Origin: DATEEG01 sp035525055 | Lineage (GTDB): Bacteria; Actinomycetota; Acidimicrobiia; Spongiisociales; ZC4RG35 | Reading direction: 5' to 3' | DNA: 16,319 nt | NCBI GenBank assembly: GCA_035525055.1 | Contig: DATLEZ010000053.1 | Coordinates: 1 to 16,319, forward strand | Shown: positions 15,476 to 16,319 of the stretch, piece after piece | Layout of the letters: every line of letters begins with the position of its first letter | Position numbering within the stretch: the stretch's first letter is position 1 | The notes under the pieces: generated by a model | The model's input: the letters and a program-made list of their open reading frames with translations, nothing else | The model's database searches: none | What the model was told of the DNA's origin: nothing | Position numbers and translations under genes: made by a program

Positions 15476-16260
15476 TGGCCACCAAGAAAGGAGCCAACCG
15501 TTCCGCCTCCGACCTGGCTTGGCTCTGCCGGGCTCTAAAGGCTCCATCCTTGGTGGCGTCGGTCGAGCGTCTGGCGGAACGGGCCCGAGCCGAAGGCTGG
15601 ACCCATGAGGAGTTTCTGGCCGCCTGTCTGGAACGGGAAGTGGCCTCCCGCCAAGACCACGGCGGCGAGAACCGGATCAAGACCGCCCGTTTCCCCGCCC
15701 GCAAAACCATCGAAGACTTCGACTTCGATCATCAACGCAGCCTCAAACGTGACGTCATCTCCCACCTCGGGACCCTCGACTTCGTCGCCGGCAAAGACAA
15801 CGTGGTCTTCTTAGGCCCACCCGGCACCGGCAAAACCCACCTCGCTACCGCCATAGGGATCAGAGCCTGCCAAGCCGGCCATCGGGTCGCTTTCGCCACC
15901 GCCGCCGAATGGGTCTCCCGGCTCGGCGAAGCCCACACGGCGGGAAGACTGCAAACAGAGCTCACCCGCCTCGGACGCATACCGCTGCTGGTGATCGACG
16001 AAGTCGGATACATCCCCCTCGAAGCCGAAGCCGCCAACCTCTTCTTCCAACTCATCTCCTCCAGATATGAGCGGGCCTCGGTGATCGTCACCTCCAACAA
16101 GCCCTTCGCCCGTTGGGGAGAAACCTTCGGAGATCCGATAGTGGCCGCCGCCATGATCGACCGTCTCGTCCACCACGCCGAGGTCATCAACCTCAAAGGA
16201 GACAGCTACCGCCTCAAAGACCGCGACCTAGGAAGAGTCCCCAATGACGACGCTGCGTGA
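15475..16260 (+). CDS. istB: IS21-family helper ATPase IstB
   Basis: 261 aa from ATG 15475, sharing one base with the istA stop (TGATG arrangement), which implies translational coupling; a GTG at 15472 is also in frame. It is an AAA+ ATPase related to DnaC with Walker A GPPGTGKTHLA (about residues 119-129), Walker B LLVIDEVGYIP, and the family pattern SSRYERASVIVTSNKPF and WGETFGDPIVAAAMIDRLVHHAEVI. In the IS21 system IstB oligomerises on target DNA and activates IstA, so it influences target choice. Full length, no defect seen. Confidence 0.95.
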   Translation: MATKKGANRSASDLAWLCRALKAPSLVASVERLAERARAEGWTHEEFLAACLEREVASRQDHGGENRIKTARFPARKTIEDFDFDHQRSLKRDVISHLGTLDFVAGKDNVVFLGPPGTGKTHLATAIGIRACQAGHRVAFATAAEWVSRLGEAHTAGRLQTELTRLGRIPLLVIDEVGYIPLEAEAANLFFQLISSRYERASVIVTSNKPFARWGETFGDPIVAAAMIDRLVHHAEVINLKGDSYRLKDRDLGRVPNDDAA

Positions 16261-16264
16261 CCAA

Positions 16265-16318
16265 GAGGGGTCAAAAGTGGACCGTCACCAGGGGGTCAAA
16301 AGTGGACCGTTGTTGACA
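16265..16318 (-). repeat. Right terminal inverted repeat of the IS21 element
   Basis: Read inward it begins TGTCAACAACGG and has two near-identical copies of acggtccacttttgacccc offset by 25 nt, just after the istB stop. It is complementary in layout to the left end. Confidence 0.88.
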
Positions 16319-16319
16319 G

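Larger units (their letters stand above)
14133..16318 (+). mobile_element. Complete IS21-family insertion sequence (2186 bp)
   Basis: It contains istA and istB in the standard order, bounded by imperfect terminal inverted repeats starting with TGTC (left 14133, right 16318). The first 54 nt of the two ends match at 39 positions. Each end holds two related copies of a transposase-binding-like motif (acggtccacttttgacccc form) offset by about 25 nt, a known feature of IS21 elements. The insertion splits direct-repeat copy 4 after gcgaaaa. Only one base (G, 16319) of right flank is visible, so the target duplication cannot be confirmed. Both genes and both ends look intact, so the element is probably active or recently active. 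Confidence 0.92.

Noticed and set aside
14243..15547. 434-aa minus-strand open frame
   Set aside because: Lies antisense over istA, with His/Pro/Arg/Gly-rich composition typical of a GC-skew shadow; istA has clear family motifs.

Overview
The window is GC-rich (roughly 60% by eye), uses GTG and TTG starts, and encodes protein families typical of Actinomycetota. An acidimicrobial or related high-GC actinobacterium is my best guess, but this is inferred from gene content and no taxonomic marker is present. It reads as a decaying accessory region: the tail of a probable site-specific recombinase at the left edge, a complete IS21-family insertion sequence at the right edge, several frameshifted or truncated genes between them, and one intergenic repeat that recurs four times in the same orientation.

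Layout. 2-148: C-terminal tail of a probable integrase. 251-1081 (-): uncharacterised actinobacterial protein. 1144-1258: repeat copy 1, followed by a short minus-strand relic of a class III adenylyl cyclase (about 1284-1440). 1587-5150: large zinc-ribbon / class III cyclase / AAA ATPase / TPR protein. 5324-5918: broken alpha/beta hydrolase, running in frame into an EamA-type transporter (5919-6920). 7045-7635 (-): SRPBCC-fold protein. 7789-8169 (-): SnoaL/NTF2-like protein. 8276-9132: multi-spanning membrane protein split by an apparent frameshift. 9197-9334: repeat copy 2. 9639-12374: second class III cyclase, fused to an NB-ARC ATPase and a helical repeat tail. 12389-12523: repeat copy 3. 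12552-12840 (-): probable small decayed gene. 12911-13807 (-): secreted beta-propeller protein. 14052-14132: left part of repeat copy 4, cut by the IS21 element (14133-14318 region onward to 16318), which carries istA and istB.

How it fits together. The two intact large genes are multidomain signalling proteins that couple a cyclase domain to a STAND-type or AAA-type ATPase and a TPR-like sensor region, so they probably turn a ligand or protein-protein signal into cyclic nucleotide output. The relic beside repeat copy 1 shows that a third cyclase gene of the second type once lay here. The repeat brackets the second cyclase gene on both sides and adjoins the relic, so the repeat may mark the edges of exchangeable blocks. 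The other genes look like independent accessory genes and form no obvious pathway.

The most noteworthy unexplained signal is the repeat family: about 80-140 nt, four copies, one orientation, a conserved stem-loop, a near-invariant core, and one copy used as the IS21 target.
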